Origin: Symsagittifera roscoffensis
Lineage: Eukaryota > Xenacoelomorpha > Acoela > Convolutidae
Direction: 5' to 3'
Assembly: GCF_963678635.1 (NCBI RefSeq)
Contig: NC_087066.1
Coordinates: 47,649,129-47,713,128 of the forward strand
DNA length: 64,000 nucleotides
The translations under genes and the position numbers were made by a program. Below are positions 21,806 to 31,728 of the stretch, in pieces (the stretch's first letter is position 1; each line of letters opens with the position of its first letter). The notes under the pieces were generated by a model. The model saw nothing but the letters and a program-made list of their open reading frames with translations. It did not search any database and was not told the origin of the DNA.

Positions 21806-24800
21806 ATGCAGCGCAGGGACTCGTTAGGATCGACTACTAAAATTCCCAGGCTAAGCAAGGGAAGCACGCGGAAATTTAGAACTAGGCGTAGCCAAACCTC
21901 GTTTAGCAGCGCTTCCGACGCGTTTGCTGAAGACGAATCGACTAAAGGTCAACCTGATCTTTCAGTGATCGAAATGAGACTAAGGAGCGAGAAAAACCTT
22001 GATGGCAATCAAGGGCGGAGCGCCGAGGCCGAGCCTGCGAGCGAAACGCCGGTGGATCCCTTTGACGAAGGGGAGCGAACGCTCACTCGACCCGACTTTG
22101 AGCCAGACGGGGTCCTCGAACGAGAGGAAGTCGAGAGGACAGAGGAGACCTCGGAGCGTTCCGAGGTCGAACCTCGGGAGGAAGTGTTGTACAGGGGAAT
22201 GTCCAAATCAGAGACTAAGAGCTATAAATGGAGAAAGGAACCTTCACATCTGACAAGTGCACACTCATCCTTGGCCAAACAGAGTAACAACGCGATGATG
22301 TCGAGTATGAGTCCGGGTGAAGAGCAGACGTTCTCGAAGGCCAAGAAGAGTTGGAAGTCCTTGTACGACGAACGCATGGCGTCACTACCAACTGTAGGTT
22401 TGACTTCCAGTGATGACTACCCGGAGATAACCCATCCGGATGTGAACTTCACACCGTGTCCAAGGAACGACATGAGCAGGGAGGCATCTTCTGCCTCGCC
22501 GACCAGGCCTATGTCAGATGGGATAACGATGGGAGCATCATCAACGTTTGACAGACTGATGACGTCAATGCACAAGCAAAAGGGCGGTGCGTCATCAAGT
22601 ACTAGGCTACAGCCACAGTTGACCTCGTCTTCTCTGGGGCTAACCCCGCCACTGGGGGCAGCTGGTGACATAAGTGATATGTTCGCTGGTGTGATGAATG
22701 GCCTGGATGAATTGAGGCGAGACATGACTAAGCGGATAGATCAAGTTGACGAGAGAGCTCACCATGGTCGAGAGAATTTGAAAGATGAGCTAACGCACGT
22801 GAAGTCGCAGGCGAGGTTTGATCAGGCTCAATTGATTCGTGACACCGATCAATGCCTGGCCGAGAGCCTGGCTCAGGCAAACAAAGAGTCAGAGGAAAGA
22901 GAGGCTAGGATGACAAGAGAGATCGAGCGATTGTTGAATGATCATGATAATACCTACGCCCAAACGATGACTGGCCTGGAAAGGAGGTTGGACGCCAAAT
23001 CTGACTTGATGATGCGGAAGCTTGACGCGATCCTGAATGGGAATAATTGGCAGGAGCATTCCAACTCAAGGGAGCGCTCACGCCATGCGAATGTTGGAGA
23101 TGGTACGGGCAACAGTGCCAGAGCCCAGCAAGGCTCGAGAACGAACTACGAACATAGAAACAAGGAGCGGCCAAGGGCAGCCCCGCAGAGGCCTGGCTGG
23201 ACAAATCCAGTCCCACCGGAGGCAGATGCCACCCCGGAGACAAGATTGCCAACCGTGCCACAAGTCAGTTCAGTACCAGATCTGACTACAGTCTCACAAG
23301 ACACAACGATGTATGCCTCGATGTTTGAGCCTCTGAACAGATCTCTTGAAACATTCATCACCAAGCTCTCGAAGTCAACCGAGAGAGGAGAGAGGTCAAG
23401 AAGAACACTGAAAAAGCCGAAGTCATATAAAGACGAGTCAGACGGCTGCATTGATACTTGGATAGAGGTGATGAAGTTACACTTTGAGGAAGAGAATCTC
23501 TCCAAGAAACAAGAGTGCAGCGCGCTGACGAGCAACCTAGAGGGTACTGCATTAAATTGTGTAATGGCGAAAAGAGCCAATGAGAGAGACAGCGCTCGCA
23601 AGATATTCGACATCCTGCTGAATCGTTTCGGCTCTGGAGTACAAGGGCACCAGGCCATGGTGAAGTTCGAGAAGAGGCGTCAGAGAGATGAAGAATCAAT
23701 AGATAAATTCTTGGACGACCTTGAATTGCTCAGGAGGAGGAGCAACCCGGATGAGAGAATATCCGAACGAAACTTGGCGATCGCTTCGAAGTTCATGGAT
23801 GGTGTAAGGAGTGAGGAGTTGAAGACGATGTTGGCCACTCACTTCACCCTGTCGCTTGACCAGGTACCCACGCCCGACGACTTGCGTATGAAGTCACGCG
23901 AGTATTTACTGATAAAACCGAGGGCGCAAAACCGTTACAGCAATTATGGCAACTATAGCGGGACAAACACTGGTGCGAATTCCAGTTGGTACAAACCTCG
24001 CGATGACATGGACAAGAGGAGGTCGTGTGCGAATTGTGGTTCGATGGACCATCACGTTTCTGCGTGTTCTGCATACAAACAGAACATGAAGGCCATAGGC
24101 TACTTTCTCGAGGACGCTGACGCGACCGACGAGGATCATGAAGAGTACGTGAGAGGGCTCATCATGAAATATGGTCCGAGGTGTTTCTTCTGTAATTTGG
24201 AGGGACACTTCAAGTCGGATTGTACTCAATTTTGGGACGCAGTAGCGGACGCGAAACATCCCCGCCACGAAGAGGCGCTTTCGGGTGTCAAGGCCAGTCG
24301 AGCACGTCTGATGAACGAGGCTGAATCTCGGAGAAAGGAAACGACACCGAGCACCTTTGCGACCAAAAAGGTTAAGACATGGCCTGACGAGGTGGTAGCC
24401 TCGAACCTCGAAGCAGAGTCGTCTAGTCCACTCAAGGTGGATTACGGCCTGGCGGCAAGGACAGCGCTGCAGAATGTCAAACAGCACCTTGCCACGAAAG
24501 AAGTGGAGCAATGGGTAAGGTCGGAGCTGGAGAGCACAGATCTTCGGGAAAGTCTTAATGTCCTGAGTAAGACGACAAGAGCAGAAGATGAAAAAGAGCC
24601 CAAGAAACAGGGACTAAAACTGAACGTTATATCTGGCAAGACTTTCGGCATGAAGGCAGGGACCAAAATAATGTCTATCATCTCAGTCGCAGGGCACCAG
24701 GTGGTCAAGAACCTGAGCGAGCCATCCGAGATTACACTGGTCCACCTGGACATCTATGCCGACTACCTGAAGGAGAAGGATCCCAAACTGGACTCCAGGG

Positions 24801-27800
24801 CAGTGCGAGCGCTGCTCACAACGGGAGGTCCGAGGCTGATGAAAGTGGACGGACATTATATCGATGTCCATGGCCCTTACCCGATTCTGATGAACGTGGA
24901 TGGCATCAATATCTACACGAAAGCTCACATAACTGATGCGAACGATCAGGTTGGCCGGATATACATTGGTCAAGAGGAGCTGAAGGTCAGACGAATCGGA
25001 CACAACGCGATGCTCGAACAAGATGCTGTGCATATTGGTTGCGAGGCAGATCTGGCCGCACACGTTCTGGACGTGCAAGGCAGACAACTTTCAGTAAAGG
25101 GGCTGCTAGACACGGGAGCAGTGGTTAGTGTCATGCCAATCAAAACTTGGACCGACATGGGTTTCGAAAGATCGGATCTCATACCGACAAACATCAGGTT
25201 GGCAGCTGCCAATCAGGGAGCGATCTATGTCGCCGGACGAACCCCGATCATCTCACTGCAGCTTGGAGGAAGACATCTTTGGATGAGCTTCCTAGTAGTA
25301 GAGAATTTGGATGAATCCGACCAGTTCATCCTAGGAAGGGATTTCGTTCGCAACTTTGACGTCACGATTGATCTCAATGACGGATTGATTAGGATCAAGG
25401 ATCCTGAAAGAAAGTATGAGAAAAGACCCCTTAATAAGATCTTAATTAATCAGGCCAAGGTGCCGATTTTTCTGGATCGAAAAGTTAGATTAAAACCGAA
25501 CCAAGCCGTAGTAGCGACGTTTAGGATGAGGAACTTGAATGAACTCAGCAATGACAGACAGGTGTGTCTGGTACCAAATCCAAACAGTAAAAGCTCGGCT
25601 ATTTTAGGAAGAAGCTTCTCACTCACTCAGAGCGGACTGTGTGTGAGTGTGTTATTGAACACAGAAGCAACAACAGTGACAATACAGAGGGGAAAGAAAC
25701 TTGGCTACGCTTTGCCTCTGAACACAGACTTTCTGAGTGTGGAGAACTTGAAGAAGTTTGACGTAACTAAATGTCCATTACATGCGAACCAAGAATGTAT
25801 AATGAAAAGAGTAATTGAATTGAAATCTTATAGGAAATTGTTTTCAATGAAGTCGGAAACAGATGATGGGCTGTCTAGTTGTTCCAACTTTCCTGAGAGG
25901 CCGACGGAAGCAGAGTTAGCAGCGAATAGGCCTGTCCTACCTGAGATAGAACATCTGAAGGGTAAAATATCTGACAAGGAACTAGATTCGCTTAGGGCGG
26001 TGCTAGATCGGAACGCAGACGTTTTTTCAAAGCATAAGGCCGATATAGGTTGTTGCAATTTTGTAGAGCACGAGATTGAGATAGAAGAGGGCTCGGTACC
26101 TCATAGGGAAGGGGCGAGAAGAATGACCCCAAATAAGTCAGAAGCGTGTAGGAAGGAAATTGAAATGTTAATGGAGTACGACATGATTGAGCCGTCGAAG
26201 TCCCCATGGGCTTGTGGCGTGGTCATGGCGAAAAAGAAAGGGGGACAACTCAGATTTTGTTGTGATTTCCGTTATCTGAACGCAGTGACTATAAAGGACG
26301 CATACCCGATTCCCCGCATCGATGAGAGCCTATCCAAGCTGGGAGACGCTAAGTTCTTCACGACGTTGGATTTGGGCTCCGCATTCTGGCAAGTGCCACT
26401 CAGAAAGCAAGATCGAGAGAAAACAGGTTTCGCGTGTGAGCTGGGACTCTTCCAGTGGAAGAGGATGCCATTCGGATTGTGCAACGCGACGGCCACATTC
26501 CAGCGACTGATGGCCCAGGCACTCACGAGCGTCACTAAGAAATACGGGAATCTCATCATGTGTTATGTCGATGATGTTGTGATTGCAACACCAACCCTAG
26601 AAGACCACATAGAGAGGTTGGAGGAGGTGTTTTCTTGCATGAAGCAGGCGGGTCTGAAATGCAAACCCTCTAAGTGTGAAATCCTCAGGGATTCCATAAA
26701 GTATTTGGGCCGCCTGGTTGACAAACATGGAGTGAGACCAGATCCCGAAGCAGTTGAAGCGGTGTTGACCTGGAAGGCACCTAAAACAGATACACAGTTG
26801 ATGAGTTTTCTGGGATTCGCCAATTATTATCGTGAGTTCATCAAGGGGTATGCTGACAAAATATACCCCATGCAGAGATTGATGAGAAACAAGGGCAAAA
26901 AGTTCACCTGGACTGATGAGGCACAAGTCTCATTTGAAAACATCAAACGTGAACTTTGCGAGGCACCGGTCCTCGGCATGCCAACGGAGAAGGGAATGTT
27001 CGTGCTGGACACGGATGCATCAGTGGTTGCGATATCAGGCATACTTCACCAAGAGCAGGAGTGGAACGGGAGAACGGTTCTTCGTCCGATAGCTTATGGA
27101 AGTAAAGTCCTGAGTGACACTGAGATGAAGTACGGCGCACCAAAAGCGGAGATGTTTGCTGTGATCACGTTCGTGGAAAAATACAGGGCCTACCTGGGGA
27201 GTGCTCCATTCAAGTTACGTGTGGACAATCGTGCCCTTGCCTGGCTGAAAACCTATTCGATGGATCAAAGCTACATTGGTCGTTGGATCGTGCGCTTGGA
27301 TGGATACCACATGATCATAGAGCACCGTACCCGTGACAAGCACCAGAACGCAGATAGCCTCAGTAAAAAGACAGAATTTTATGAGCGCCTCGAGGAGAAG
27401 CAGGCTAACCAATCAGAGATCAAAGACGGGTTTTCCTTTCTGGACAAAGAAACCTACGATAAGCTGCCACTTACTAGGTGGTTAGACAAATCAGGACATC
27501 CTATACCTGGACACCCTGACCTTCCAGTGGAGACGGCCGCGGAGATAAAGCTTTTAGCCAGAAGCGAACCCGTTCCGTTGGACCTGCTAGTCCGATCCAA
27601 CTTGGTACAGCAAGAACTGACCAGGCTGGGTATAAACAGCATCGCTTTATTGAATAAGACGGTGAACGTGGCGCCGGACGTCATGGGAAAACTCCGTGAC
27701 TTGTTGGATAGGGAAGTGAATAGGCATGATCGTGAATGGATGGAGACCATGCAGAGGTTGACTGTCACCGAGAGAACAGAGAAGAGGCCAGTGTCCATTC

Positions 27801-30800
27801 GCAGCCGAGGCGTTGAACGGGATTGCAGGTCGATCGTCAACCAGCTGGTGACCTCGATGCCGAAAGAAGTATTGTTGAGAACTTCGTTCACTGAATATGG
27901 AACATCGAATCAAAACCAAGCTACTGAGGAAGTCAGGATCAGGTCGAAATCTAGCTTCACGAGGAGAGTGCACTTCACGGATGCAGAAGAGGAATATGAG
28001 CCAAGCCCAGATTGTTCGTCCATGGACGAGACAATGTCCGGGGAGTCTGATACCTTCGAGCCCGTCAAGGACGACTTGTCTGAGGAGTCTGACACCTTTG
28101 AGCCCGTGCAGGACGACTTGTCCGGGGAGAGGTTGACCAGACCACCTAGGGGCAGAATTTTGTCCGGGGAGTCGGGTTCAAAGCGACCGATGGACAGAGT
28201 TTTGTCCGGGGAGTCAAGAAACATCTCAGACAACTTGGAATATGATGTTGAGGAATCAGTCGACTCAAGTGGTGACTCGAGACCCCAGTCCTGGGACAAC
28301 ACGTCTGAAACAACTTCCAATTCCGATGTGTCAGAGATCGCAATCCACTCCTTATTGGTAGACTGGAAGCAGCGTGGGCTGGACCGAGAAACACATCAGG
28401 ATCCAGACAGGGACAGATACACCTCAGATGAAGAGGGCACTGTGGTAGATAATGCCGCAGACGAGCTCGAGCTGATAGCAGTTTCAAAACGCCCAACCAG
28501 ATTGCTGCCACATGGTACGGTCGTCCGTACCAATCTGGAACCATCTGTGCAAGAAGCGACGCCTTTGAAAAAGATATGGTGTGTCAAGTTGATGGACGAT
28601 GCTCATGCTCCGGAGATAATGAGTGGGCAAATGAACGTGGTGAAGACGTATTTGAAAGCCAGGTACAGGCTGTCGGATCTCCTGAGGGCTCAACAAAATG
28701 ATAGAATGACGAGCAGTCTGAAAAGATGGATCGAGAATGGAGCACCTGACAAGGGAGACTTGGAAGAAGACAGCTACAAAATCCTGAAGCAATTTTACCT
28801 GAAGAGGAAAGACTTGTTGTACCTGAATAAGGACGGAATCGTAGCCTGTAAGCGCAAGGAGGAGGACAAGGTCCTTTATAAATACAATTCAATAGTGTTA
28901 CCACAATTGTACCAGACTGAATTGCTCTTTCGCTCACATGATCAGATGGGACATCAAGGCGTGGACAAAGTGTATAACAGGATACAAAAACGATTCGAAT
29001 GGCCGGGATTGAAGAAGGCTTGTGAGAAATGGATAGCCGCATGCCTGTCTTGTCAACAGGCAAAGGATCCCAGGAAACTAAGGTTCCCCCTACAGTCAAT
29101 AGAATCGTCAGGTTTCAACGAAGTGGTGCAAATTGATCATCAGAAAATCTGCATGACAGCAACGGGCTATAATCAGGTGCTGGTAATGATCGACCATTTT
29201 ACAAAGTATGCGGAGGCAGCACCCTGCATGACAGCGTCGGCAGAAGAAACATGCGATCATTTGATAAACGTGTGGATAGCAAGGCATGGCTGCCCCATCA
29301 CGTTCCAATCGGACAATGGCAAAGCATTCGTAGGTGATCTCACGAAAGAGTTAATGAAAAGGTCGCAGGTAGCGCAGGCCCACTCGACCACTTATCACCC
29401 GCAAACGAATGGCTTAGTCGAGAGGCAGAATCGCACACTGGTATCCATGTTGAGAGTCTACTGCTCACGCTATATGGATGACTGGGACAAGCACTTGCCG
29501 CAAGTGATGGGTGCTTACAACAGCACGGAGCATTCCACCACGGGAATAAGTCCGCATATGATGCTGACGGGTCATGAAAAAGCACTCCCGTTAACGTTCT
29601 TCTATCCTGAATATGAAGGGAAGAGAACAGCACCGCAAACGTACGTGCGGGACGTTATTAGAAGACAACAGGACCTCAATGACTTATGCAGGAGGAATAC
29701 GCAACAGGCGCAAATTAGACAAAAAAGGAGGTTTGATAAAAGAACAGCCGATGCAAAAGCCTACTCAGTTGGCGATTACGTCTGGGTGTTCCAGGAAGTG
29801 GTTCCACCAAAAGGAACCAAGAAACTATTAAAGAAATGGCGTGGTCCATTTCAGATAACAGAGGTGCATCAAGGAGGTCGTTTTTATCGGCTGAGCACCG
29901 GAAGAGCGGCTCATTACGAGAATATCAAACCACACAACGCCTCGTCCGAGGATTGGTGCATCCCAGCGGACATGCAAGAGGGAGACTATTTAATAGTGGA
30001 TCCTGCTTGTGAAGTGAATGAAAGGGGTACTCGCGACAAGAACGACGGGAATGAGATGGTGGACAATTGTGATCTACCACTGGATCTCGAGTTGACTGAG
30101 CGAGTAGAGGTGGACAATGAAACTCTACCCTATGCCGAAGAAGACTGGGATTGCCCGGAACAAACCGAAATTGACAAAGGAATACAGCCTGACTTTCCGC
30201 TCACTATGGAGACACGCCAAAGTAAGAGGGGAAAAAACCAGAAGAAATACAATCCGTATGGCGAGGACTTCGTTGTAGACCGGATAGTAGTGAGTGATGT
30301 CATAGACTCGCTGGTGGGGCTGGACGAAGTAGCAATGCTAGAAGAAATCGACCTTGTGAACGATATGGATCGAGATTGGATCGACGATCGATCAGAACCG
30401 GAAGTGGAGTTCGAACCAGAAGCGGAACAGACTCATGAGCAAGAACTAACAAACTTGCGCGTGCTCGAATGGCTCCACGATCTGCCGACAGATCCAAAAG
30501 AGACGATCCTGACGATTCAGGACGTCGACAGAGACGGCGTCAAATACATCAGTCATGACAATACCGAGTCCAACTGGGTCGCCCCAGATGGTCCTCTACG
30601 TGTTCCACAATCCAACCTCGGTCTCCTAGACTTTGGGCGATCGACGGGGACGTCGATGGATATTTTTGTCCGGGGAGTGGGGGTAGGACTCACCCACACC
30701 GAAAATCTCATAATAAAAAAATTGAAATCGGCAAGGGAAACCGGAGAACTAGAGACAGAGGGCGAGAATGCTAAGAAACCACCTTTTGGACGAATCTTTG

Positions 30801-31285
30801 AATCGTATTTTGATCTCCCGAACCACTATTCGAACAATATCGTTATAACGGACAGCGATTTCATACTCACGGAACGCACGTGCGCCATAGCGATAACTGC
30901 GGACGTAAGCTTTAAAACAGCACTAGCGGCCGACTTTAAAAGAGAGTACAAGAATATCGAGTTTTTATGGAAACAGAGGCCGGGTGTAGGAGGAATGATA
31001 GCGTTACCCCCTGTTGCATCACAGATACCAGGGAAATATTTGTGTTTTTTGGTTACGAAAGCTACTGATAGGCAACACGTGAATCCGGAGAGCTTGGTGT
31101 TGGCCTTGACTCGACTTAGGGATTTCCTGGTTGAGAGAGGTGTGACCTCTCTCTCGTTGCCAGTATACGATCCTAATAGGGGAAAGCTACATCCGAGAGA
31201 GTTGTACGCTCTTGTGCATGTGATATTTTCAGAGACTGACATAGAGGTTTACTTACATAAAAAATACTATCTGAGCATATGCTAA
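21806..31285 (+). CDS. Gag-Pol polyprotein with C-terminal macro domain
   Basis: 3,159 codons from the first ATG. The frame is open 60 nt further upstream but without an ATG. Seen in order: Gag with a coiled coil (about 300-410), a Ty3-type capsid region (535-680) and two CCHC knuckles (741-754 CANCGSMDHHVSAC; 793-806 CFFCNLEGHFKSDC); protease with DTG at 1102; reverse transcriptase with YVDD at 1587; RNase H with TDAS near 1733; a long acidic linker (1855-2370) with four SGE(S/R) repeats; integrase with an HHCC finger from 2378 and D2444, D2503, E2539 (D-35-E spacing); a GPF module near 2677 (KWRGPFQI); and a TARG1-like macro domain (about 3010-3159). No frameshift separates gag from pol. 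All catalytic residues of the replication enzymes are present, so the gene may be active. Confidence 0.93.
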   Translation: MQRRDSLGSTTKIPRLSKGSTRKFRTRRSQTSFSSASDAFAEDESTKGQPDLSVIEMRLRSEKNLDGNQGRSAEAEPASETPVDPFDEGERTLTRPDFEPDGVLEREEVERTEETSERSEVEPREEVLYRGMSKSETKSYKWRKEPSHLTSAHSSLAKQSNNAMMSSMSPGEEQTFSKAKKSWKSLYDERMASLPTVGLTSSDDYPEITHPDVNFTPCPRNDMSREASSASPTRPMSDGITMGASSTFDRLMTSMHKQKGGASSSTRLQPQLTSSSLGLTPPLGAAGDISDMFAGVMNGLDELRRDMTKRIDQVDERAHHGRENLKDELTHVKSQARFDQAQLIRDTDQCLAESLAQANKESEEREARMTREIERLLNDHDNTYAQTMTGLERRLDAKSDLMMRKLDAILNGNNWQEHSNSRERSRHANVGDGTGNSARAQQGSRTNYEHRNKERPRAAPQRPGWTNPVPPEADATPETRLPTVPQVSSVPDLTTVSQDTTMYASMFEPLNRSLETFITKLSKSTERGERSRRTLKKPKSYKDESDGCIDTWIEVMKLHFEEENLSKKQECSALTSNLEGTALNCVMAKRANERDSARKIFDILLNRFGSGVQGHQAMVKFEKRRQRDEESIDKFLDDLELLRRRSNPDERISERNLAIASKFMDGVRSEELKTMLATHFTLSLDQVPTPDDLRMKSREYLLIKPRAQNRYSNYGNYSGTNTGANSSWYKPRDDMDKRRSCANCGSMDHHVSACSAYKQNMKAIGYFLEDADATDEDHEEYVRGLIMKYGPRCFFCNLEGHFKSDCTQFWDAVADAKHPRHEEALSGVKASRARLMNEAESRRKETTPSTFATKKVKTWPDEVVASNLEAESSSPLKVDYGLAARTALQNVKQHLATKEVEQWVRSELESTDLRESLNVLSKTTRAEDEKEPKKQGLKLNVISGKTFGMKAGTKIMSIISVAGHQVVKNLSEPSEITLVHLDIYADYLKEKDPKLDSRAVRALLTTGGPRLMKVDGHYIDVHGPYPILMNVDGINIYTKAHITDANDQVGRIYIGQEELKVRRIGHNAMLEQDAVHIGCEADLAAHVLDVQGRQLSVKGLLDTGAVVSVMPIKTWTDMGFERSDLIPTNIRLAAANQGAIYVAGRTPIISLQLGGRHLWMSFLVVENLDESDQFILGRDFVRNFDVTIDLNDGLIRIKDPERKYEKRPLNKILINQAKVPIFLDRKVRLKPNQAVVATFRMRNLNELSNDRQVCLVPNPNSKSSAILGRSFSLTQSGLCVSVLLNTEATTVTIQRGKKLGYALPLNTDFLSVENLKKFDVTKCPLHANQECIMKRVIELKSYRKLFSMKSETDDGLSSCSNFPERPTEAELAANRPVLPEIEHLKGKISDKELDSLRAVLDRNADVFSKHKADIGCCNFVEHEIEIEEGSVPHREGARRMTPNKSEACRKEIEMLMEYDMIEPSKSPWACGVVMAKKKGGQLRFCCDFRYLNAVTIKDAYPIPRIDESLSKLGDAKFFTTLDLGSAFWQVPLRKQDREKTGFACELGLFQWKRMPFGLCNATATFQRLMAQALTSVTKKYGNLIMCYVDDVVIATPTLEDHIERLEEVFSCMKQAGLKCKPSKCEILRDSIKYLGRLVDKHGVRPDPEAVEAVLTWKAPKTDTQLMSFLGFANYYREFIKGYADKIYPMQRLMRNKGKKFTWTDEAQVSFENIKRELCEAPVLGMPTEKGMFVLDTDASVVAISGILHQEQEWNGRTVLRPIAYGSKVLSDTEMKYGAPKAEMFAVITFVEKYRAYLGSAPFKLRVDNRALAWLKTYSMDQSYIGRWIVRLDGYHMIIEHRTRDKHQNADSLSKKTEFYERLEEKQANQSEIKDGFSFLDKETYDKLPLTRWLDKSGHPIPGHPDLPVETAAEIKLLARSEPVPLDLLVRSNLVQQELTRLGINSIALLNKTVNVAPDVMGKLRDLLDREVNRHDREWMETMQRLTVTERTEKRPVSIRSRGVERDCRSIVNQLVTSMPKEVLLRTSFTEYGTSNQNQATEEVRIRSKSSFTRRVHFTDAEEEYEPSPDCSSMDETMSGESDTFEPVKDDLSEESDTFEPVQDDLSGERLTRPPRGRILSGESGSKRPMDRVLSGESRNISDNLEYDVEESVDSSGDSRPQSWDNTSETTSNSDVSEIAIHSLLVDWKQRGLDRETHQDPDRDRYTSDEEGTVVDNAADELELIAVSKRPTRLLPHGTVVRTNLEPSVQEATPLKKIWCVKLMDDAHAPEIMSGQMNVVKTYLKARYRLSDLLRAQQNDRMTSSLKRWIENGAPDKGDLEEDSYKILKQFYLKRKDLLYLNKDGIVACKRKEEDKVLYKYNSIVLPQLYQTELLFRSHDQMGHQGVDKVYNRIQKRFEWPGLKKACEKWIAACLSCQQAKDPRKLRFPLQSIESSGFNEVVQIDHQKICMTATGYNQVLVMIDHFTKYAEAAPCMTASAEETCDHLINVWIARHGCPITFQSDNGKAFVGDLTKELMKRSQVAQAHSTTYHPQTNGLVERQNRTLVSMLRVYCSRYMDDWDKHLPQVMGAYNSTEHSTTGISPHMMLTGHEKALPLTFFYPEYEGKRTAPQTYVRDVIRRQQDLNDLCRRNTQQAQIRQKRRFDKRTADAKAYSVGDYVWVFQEVVPPKGTKKLLKKWRGPFQITEVHQGGRFYRLSTGRAAHYENIKPHNASSEDWCIPADMQEGDYLIVDPACEVNERGTRDKNDGNEMVDNCDLPLDLELTERVEVDNETLPYAEEDWDCPEQTEIDKGIQPDFPLTMETRQSKRGKNQKKYNPYGEDFVVDRIVVSDVIDSLVGLDEVAMLEEIDLVNDMDRDWIDDRSEPEVEFEPEAEQTHEQELTNLRVLEWLHDLPTDPKETILTIQDVDRDGVKYISHDNTESNWVAPDGPLRVPQSNLGLLDFGRSTGTSMDIFVRGVGVGLTHTENLIIKKLKSARETGELETEGENAKKPPFGRIFESYFDLPNHYSNNIVITDSDFILTERTCAIAITADVSFKTALAADFKREYKNIEFLWKQRPGVGGMIALPPVASQIPGKYLCFLVTKATDRQHVNPESLVLALTRLRDFLVERGVTSLSLPVYDPNRGKLHPRELYALVHVIFSETDIEVYLHKKYYLSIC
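28035..28213 (+). repeat. Four PPT-like 11-mers in pol linker
   Basis: TGTCCGGGGAG occurs at 28035, 28119, 28161 and 28203, with a two-mismatch variant at 28077. In this frame it encodes SGE(S/R). Spacings are 42 or 84 bp, so a 42-bp unit was amplified and then diverged. Confidence 0.85.
30667..30677 (+). promoter_or_regulatory. Internal copy of the polypurine tract (central PPT candidate)
   Basis: TGTCCGGGGAG, identical to the 11-mer just before the 3' LTR (41297-41307). The 26 bp upstream are also alike at both places (CGATC...GGGAC..GATGGA). It is read here as F-V-R-G-V, a different frame from the 28,0xx copies. Confidence 0.6.
30842..31282 (+). other. Macro domain (TARG1/OARD1-like) at polyprotein C-terminus
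   Basis: About 150 residues that follow human TARG1 through most of its fold: CAIAITADVSFKTALAADFK at the ribose loop, GKYLCFLVTKAT, a long helix LTRLRDFLVERGVTSLSLP, then the last helix and strand FSETDIEVYL. TARG1 removes ADP-ribose from glutamate, using Lys84 and Asp125. Here the Lys is kept (residue 3085). The position aligned to Asp125 is Gly, with an Asp four residues earlier (3122, in PVYDPNRGK). The glycine-rich GAGIA loop reads SFKTALA. ADP-ribose binding is plausible; catalysis is uncertain. Confidence 0.72.
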
Positions 31286-31728
31286 GAATTGCGCTCGGCG
31301 ATAAGTGGTTTTTATTAAGTTGCTCGATAAGAATTAGAGTCAAGCTTTAGGTTAGGCTTTAGGTACAGTATTAGGAATTAGGTTTTTATATGATAGTATA
31401 GGTGGGTGATGTTTATGTGTTTATGTTATGTTATTGTTATGATATGTTTTATGTTTGTGTCATCAAGGTGACAGCGCTTATTCGTGCTACTCTGACAAAG
31501 ATAAAGGTGGACGATCCACCTTGGTGCTAAATTTCAAATCGGAATTGTGAAGAGAATTTCAATGGAGAATTTTAAAGAATTGATTGGTGTTGCATCCAAA
31601 AATGATGGTTCTAAGTCGCGACCTGTTTTTTTAGATCTTGATTGATCGAAAATTGTTTACTGAACACTGAATCAGAAGAGACAGAGAGAAATTACACGAC
31701 ACGACAAGAAGAATCAACACGAAAAGAA
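31286..31728 (+). other. Spacer between gag-pol and second ORF
   Basis: 443 bp, T-rich, with GTTATGTTAT repeats. It ends in a strong acceptor-like site. No coding frame of note. Confidence 0.7.
31622..31634 (+). promoter_or_regulatory. Splice acceptor candidate before second ORF
   Basis: CCTGTTTTTTTAG precedes ATCTTGATTGATCG. Element B has CTCTTTTCTAG and CACTTTTCTAG at the matching places (47735 and 49219), followed by ATCCTGATTGATCG. A pyrimidine tract plus TAG kept in three copies suggests an env-like spliced RNA for the second ORF. Confidence 0.5.

Noticed and set aside
31642-31728. Upstream extension of the second ORF before its first ATG
   Set aside because: No ATG, and element B is not conserved there at protein level; the conserved start is at 31729.
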